Both the position numbers and the translations under genes were made by a program. A stretch of 40,000 nt of DNA, taken from contig MCFG01000041.1 in the NCBI GenBank assembly GCA_002104895.1, positions 1 through 40,000 on the forward strand. Reading direction: 5' to 3'. The notes below the pieces were generated by a model that had not been told where the DNA came from, made no database searches, and saw only the letters and a program-made list of their open reading frames with translations. Source of the stretch: Anaeromyces robustus (taxonomy: Eukaryota > Neocallimastigomycota > Neocallimastigomycetes > Neocallimastigales > Neocallimastigaceae). This document shows positions 36,200-40,000 of this stretch, in pieces (position 1 is the stretch's first letter; every line of letters begins with the position of its first letter).

Positions 36200-38925
36200 C
36201 ATTCAGAAATAAATGATATAGAAGTTAGTAATAATAGTGGATGTCATCAAAGTCATCATAATAGTGAATCTAGTAATTCAGAAAGTAATTCATCTATAAG
36301 CGATAGTAGTTTAAAAGAAAAAATAAATCAATTCTTATTAGAAAATGAAAATGTTTTAACTTTAGATGATATTAATCAACTTATTGATAATGATTTAAAT
36401 GATATAAATCAATTATTACATGGTAATAATAGTATTTATGAATATTTAAATAATGTAAATCTTGATCAAAATTCTAATGGTATTACAATAGAGAATAATA
36501 ATGAAGAAATAATTAATTCTGTAATCTCATCAGGAATTAATTCATTACATTTGAATGATAATATAAATAATAAAGGTGATGAAATAATATCATTACCTTC
36601 ACCATCTGATCTTTCAATAGATCCTTTTGAAATTATTTCTTCAAATTCCGATTTTAATTTTAAATTTGATAATAAAATAAAAAATAGTAAATCAAAATCT
36701 GAACATGAACTTTTTGATGATTTAACAAGAAATGGAATAATAAATGATCAACAAAATACGGATGATGAAAATAATAAAAAAGAACAAAACCAAGAAAAAG
36801 AAATAAATAATAATGATAATTATGAAAAAGAAAAAGAACTTCAACAGAAACAAAATCAAATAAAAGAAGAGGAAAAGGAAAAGGAAAAGGAGGAAAAGAA
36901 AGAGAAAGAGAAAGAAGAGGAGGAAAAAGGTAAAGGAAAAAAGGAAAAAAATATAGAAAAAGGAAATTTATTTGATAATGATAAAATAGGTGAAATTTTA
37001 TTAACTATTCAAGATGTAGAATTACAAAATACCCCAGAAATAGTTATACCTAAAAGTTATTCTGCAGATTATATAAAAGAAAGAGAACAAACACCATCAC
37101 CACCTGATCATATAACTTCACATCATTTTTCTAGTTCTATTAAATCTTTTACTATTCCAAAAATTATAGATACACCTCTTTATTATTCAACTACATTATC
37201 TAGTAGTAGTAGTAGTAGTGAAAATAATCATCAAAATTCAGACGATGATATTAATGTGGAGGATAGTCAACAATCTAATACTAGTAGTATTAGTATTCAT
37301 TCTACGTCAATGGCCTCTACACCTTCTTCTCTTTCAAGTAGTAGTAGTGGTAGTACTATTATTGTTCGTAGATATAAAGATAAATCAGATAAAAAGGATA
37401 CCAATAATAAAAAGAGTTTAAAAGTAAAAAATAAAAAGTTAAGACCTAAATCAAAGTCAAATCATGTAAATTCTTTAAGAAAAGAAATTTTAAAACGTAA
37501 TTTTCAACATGAAAATGATAAGAATGAATTAGCTAATAAACGTTTAAAACTTGAAAATAAAATTAGTAGTGCTATTTCTCTAATGAAACAACATAGTTCC
37601 ATAACTGTAGAAAATTCTTCTTCTTCTTCTTCTTCAAATTCAAATTCAACTTCATCTTCAACTTCAACTTCAACTTCAAATTCTATTACAAATAATCACG
37701 ATAATCATAATCATATCCATAATCATATTCATATTCATAAACATAAACATAATCCTAAGGAGGTCAAAGGTTTAATAAGTAAATCAGCATCACAAGGTAC
37801 TATTAATATAAAAAATTCATCTTCTATTATATCGAAAAATTCTACTACTTCTTCTTTAAAAAAATTATCATCTATTAATGATAAAAATTCTAAAATAAAA
37901 AAATCTGTATCATCTTCAGTCAAAGGTCTTAATGAAAAATTATTAAGAAAAACATCAAGTTCATCATCTATTGATTCCTATGTACAAAATTTAACCTCTT
38001 CTTCTTCAAGAAATCATCCTTATATGCCTGTTGGTATTGCCTTGAAAAAGGAACAAGGTATTATTACAAAACATGGTGTTATTCCATTTAAAAATGATAA
38101 ATCAAAACCTATCGATACAATTCATCATGAAATTCCTGTATTAAATGGTAATACAACAAATTTGATTAATTCATTTTTGTCTCTAAGTAATAATAACAAC
38201 AATGATAATAATAATAATAATAATAATAAAGTAGATTTTCCTAATTCTATTGAAAAATACATGAATAGTCCAACTAAGAAAATGGAAGGTATAGTATTTT
38301 TAATTGACTTTTTTTTTTTTTTTAATTTTTATATATTTAATATATTAATTAAATAATAATATAGATAATAATATATAAATATTTATAATCCAAAAATTAA
38401 AAAATTCATAATTAATTTTTTATTATTTATTATTATTATTATTATTAAAATAAATATATACATATATTATAATATAATTATAATTATTATCCTTTATATA
38501 ATATAGATGATGATTCAAATTCAATGCAATTAATCATTCCAGCAAGTCATCCAAAAAAATCTATTAAAAATTATAATCAATTAACATTAAATTCTTCTAA
38601 ATTAAAAATTAACTCAAATAATAATTCATCAACTATTAATAATAATATAAAAATACCTCCTTCAACATCTTCATCTTCTGAAGCTAAATTAGATATTATC
38701 TTTAATAAAAATGATACAAATTCATCTACCACTAATAATGCCATAACTGATACCCCATTAACTTATTTAAGAAATTCCAGAAAAAATCTTGTTAAATATA
38801 TTAAAAATTCTATTAAAAAACAATCTGGTAAAATTCAACAAACAAAATCTACGGCTGAACGTAAAGGATTAGTCGTACAAAAAAATAAATTAGTACGTAA
38901 GAAAAAATGGCTTAAAAGTGTTTAA
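34837..38925 (+). CDS. Ser/Asn-rich, charged low-complexity protein, unknown function (3 exons)
   Basis: Exons 34837-34885, 35160-38288 and 38507-38925 join in frame to 1198 codons. The start is MSTLYSNLSTASNKAN, split from exon 2 by an intron within a Glu codon. The product is not recognised and looks mostly disordered. Visible parts: Asn runs near 195-210 and 346-365; an acidic Ser/Glu/Asp region at 281-345; a helical-looking Leu/Asp/Asn segment at about 397-455 (FLLENENVLTLDDINQLI); a Glu/Lys-rich probable coiled coil at about 556-615; Ser runs; a basic segment at about 753-827 (KSLKVKNKKLRPKSKS, LANKRLKLENKI) resembling nuclear localisation signals; a His-rich stretch near 862-882; and a strongly basic C-terminus ending VRKKKWLKSV. 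A nuclear or chromatin-linked role is plausible but inferred. The ordered-looking HPYMPVGIALKKEQGIITKH motif at about 970 is the best search query. Confidence 0.82.
34886..35159 (+). other. Intron 1 of the third gene
   Basis: 274 bp, donor GTAATA, acceptor AAAACAG. It splits a Glu codon (G/AA). Exon 1 is only 49 bases. A pure AAT array (35105-35154) lies directly before the acceptor. Confidence 0.75.
35105..35154. repeat. AAT microsatellite next to a splice acceptor
   Basis: About 16 uninterrupted AAT units ending a few bases before the AAAACAG acceptor. This is where a pyrimidine tract would be expected. Confidence 0.9.
38289..38506 (+). other. Intron 2 of the third gene
   Basis: 218 bp, donor GTATAG, acceptor AATATAG. 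It splits an Asp codon (G/AT), giving ...KKMEDDDSNSMQL. Read-through would give a Phe-rich tail and an early stop at 38356. Confidence 0.82.
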
Positions 38926-40000
38926 TAATAACAATAACAATAACAATATATATATATATATATATAATAACCAAATAATGAAATAATAAAAATAAATTAA
39001 CATAAAAAGGGAATATATACAAAAGAAGAAGAAAAAAAAAAAAATACTTTTTTTTTTCCAAATTATATAAGGCAATTCAATATTATTGTATATTAGAAAA
39101 AGAATTATAATTATATTATATATATATATATTTTCCCTTTGTTTTATACATCTATTTTTTTTTTTTTTATTTTAATTTATTAATTTTTTTTATCTTACAG
39201 TTGTTATTATCATCATTTTATAATATATTATATATCGATATAAATATATTATAATAAATATTCTTTATTTTTTTAAAAAAAAAAAAAAAACTACTTATAA
39301 TAATTATTAAAACTAATAATTAAATACATATATATTTACATCTTTTTTTAATAAGATAATATGGTAAAATATTTTACTATTTAAATAATTATATGCTTTT
39401 CTTTAATTAAAACATATATATTTTTTTTTATTTTTTTTTTTCTTTTGTTATAATTATTATGATTATTATAATAATTTTTTATATACTTAATTTAATTTTA
39501 TCTATTATTATTATTATAATTATTTTTATAATATTTATATTTTTTTTTTTTTTTCTTTGTTTATATATAAAATATATTTATATAAGAATTAATATTATAG
39601 ATATCCTAACTAAAATAAATACAATAAATATAAACACAAAAGCAAAATAGAAATGAAAAAAAAAAAATTTTTTTTTTATTGAATTAAATATATTTATTAT
39701 ATTCATTATGTTTATATGTTTATATTAATTTTTTTTTTTTTTTTTTTTAAGTGTAATATATATCTTTTTTACTTTTAATTATTCTCTTTTTTCATGTGTG
39801 TGTGTTACATGTAATACTTTTAATAATTATTAAATACTTATTTATTTATTTAATAAATAAATGTATATATATATAATAATAAAATTATTAAAAAGATAAT
39901 AATAGTTATACAATAATTCTTTTTTTTTATAATATTAATATCAAATAAATATTAATTATAAACATAATATTTAATATATTTAATAGGCTCATTTAGGCTC
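38926..40000. other. 3' flank of the third gene, to window edge
   Basis: AT-rich, with AAC/AAT and TA runs just after the stop, T runs near 39419-39441 and 39730-39748, and a GTGTGTGT/TTACATGTAA patch at 39796-39812. The open frame at 39459-39650 is an Ile/Phe string. The last 17 bases (TAGGCTCATTTAGGCTC) rise in G+C and begin something cut by the window edge. Confidence 0.6.

Noticed and set aside
1-40000. Apicomplexan (Plasmodium) or dictyostelid origin
   Set aside because: Asn runs and AT richness fit these, but the KYLIE-GADIN ankyrin style, the secreted GH25 enzyme with Cys module and GPI tail, and very sparse genes fit anaerobic fungi better. Not proven.

Overview
This 40 kb window is eukaryotic nuclear DNA of extreme A+T content: some 60-base stretches, such as 8161-8220, contain no G or C at all. 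Short GT-AG introns, coding exons full of Asn encoded by AAT/AAC, TAA stops, a secreted GH25 hydrolase and a decayed ankyrin-repeat gene together fit an anaerobic gut fungus (Neocallimastigomycota: Piromyces, Neocallimastix or Anaeromyces type). Dictyostelids share the Asn runs but are less likely given the ankyrin style and the near absence of Gln runs. The taxonomic call is inference; no rRNA or other marker gene is present.

Layout. (1) 1-16182: gene-free, AT-saturated DNA with microsatellites, long homopolymers, palindromes and a few local duplications. (2) 16183-22388, + strand: a five-exon gene of 1704 codons, with a probable extra intron in its 5' leader. It has an unrecognised N-terminal globular region, about 1000 residues of Asn/Met-rich low-complexity sequence, an AT-hook-like basic patch and an unrecognised C-terminal domain. 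(3) 24628-25626, - strand: an intact single-exon GH25 lysozyme-like gene with signal peptide, Cys-rich N-terminal module and GPI-type tail. (4) 26520-28630, + strand: remains of an ankyrin-repeat gene, frameshifted and full of stops, with internal 222 bp and 509 bp duplications. (5) 29742-29966: a small G+C-richer island with nested inverted repeats, unexplained, with a CACGTG box about 240 bases upstream. (6) 34837-38925, + strand: a three-exon gene of 1198 codons for a Ser/Asn-rich, charged, probably nuclear protein. (7) 38926-40000: AT-rich DNA, with a G+C-richer repeat starting at the window edge.

The genes show no sign of acting together. The two large + strand genes both look like disordered regulatory or nuclear proteins of unknown function. 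The GH25 gene would give a secreted or surface-anchored bacterial-wall hydrolase, plausible for a fungus living among rumen bacteria. No tRNA, rRNA, transposase, reverse transcriptase, CRISPR array or viral gene was recognised. The most interesting items are the structured island at 29742-29966, the G+C-rich codon patch inside the first gene, the two uncharacterised domains of that gene, and the ankyrin relic.
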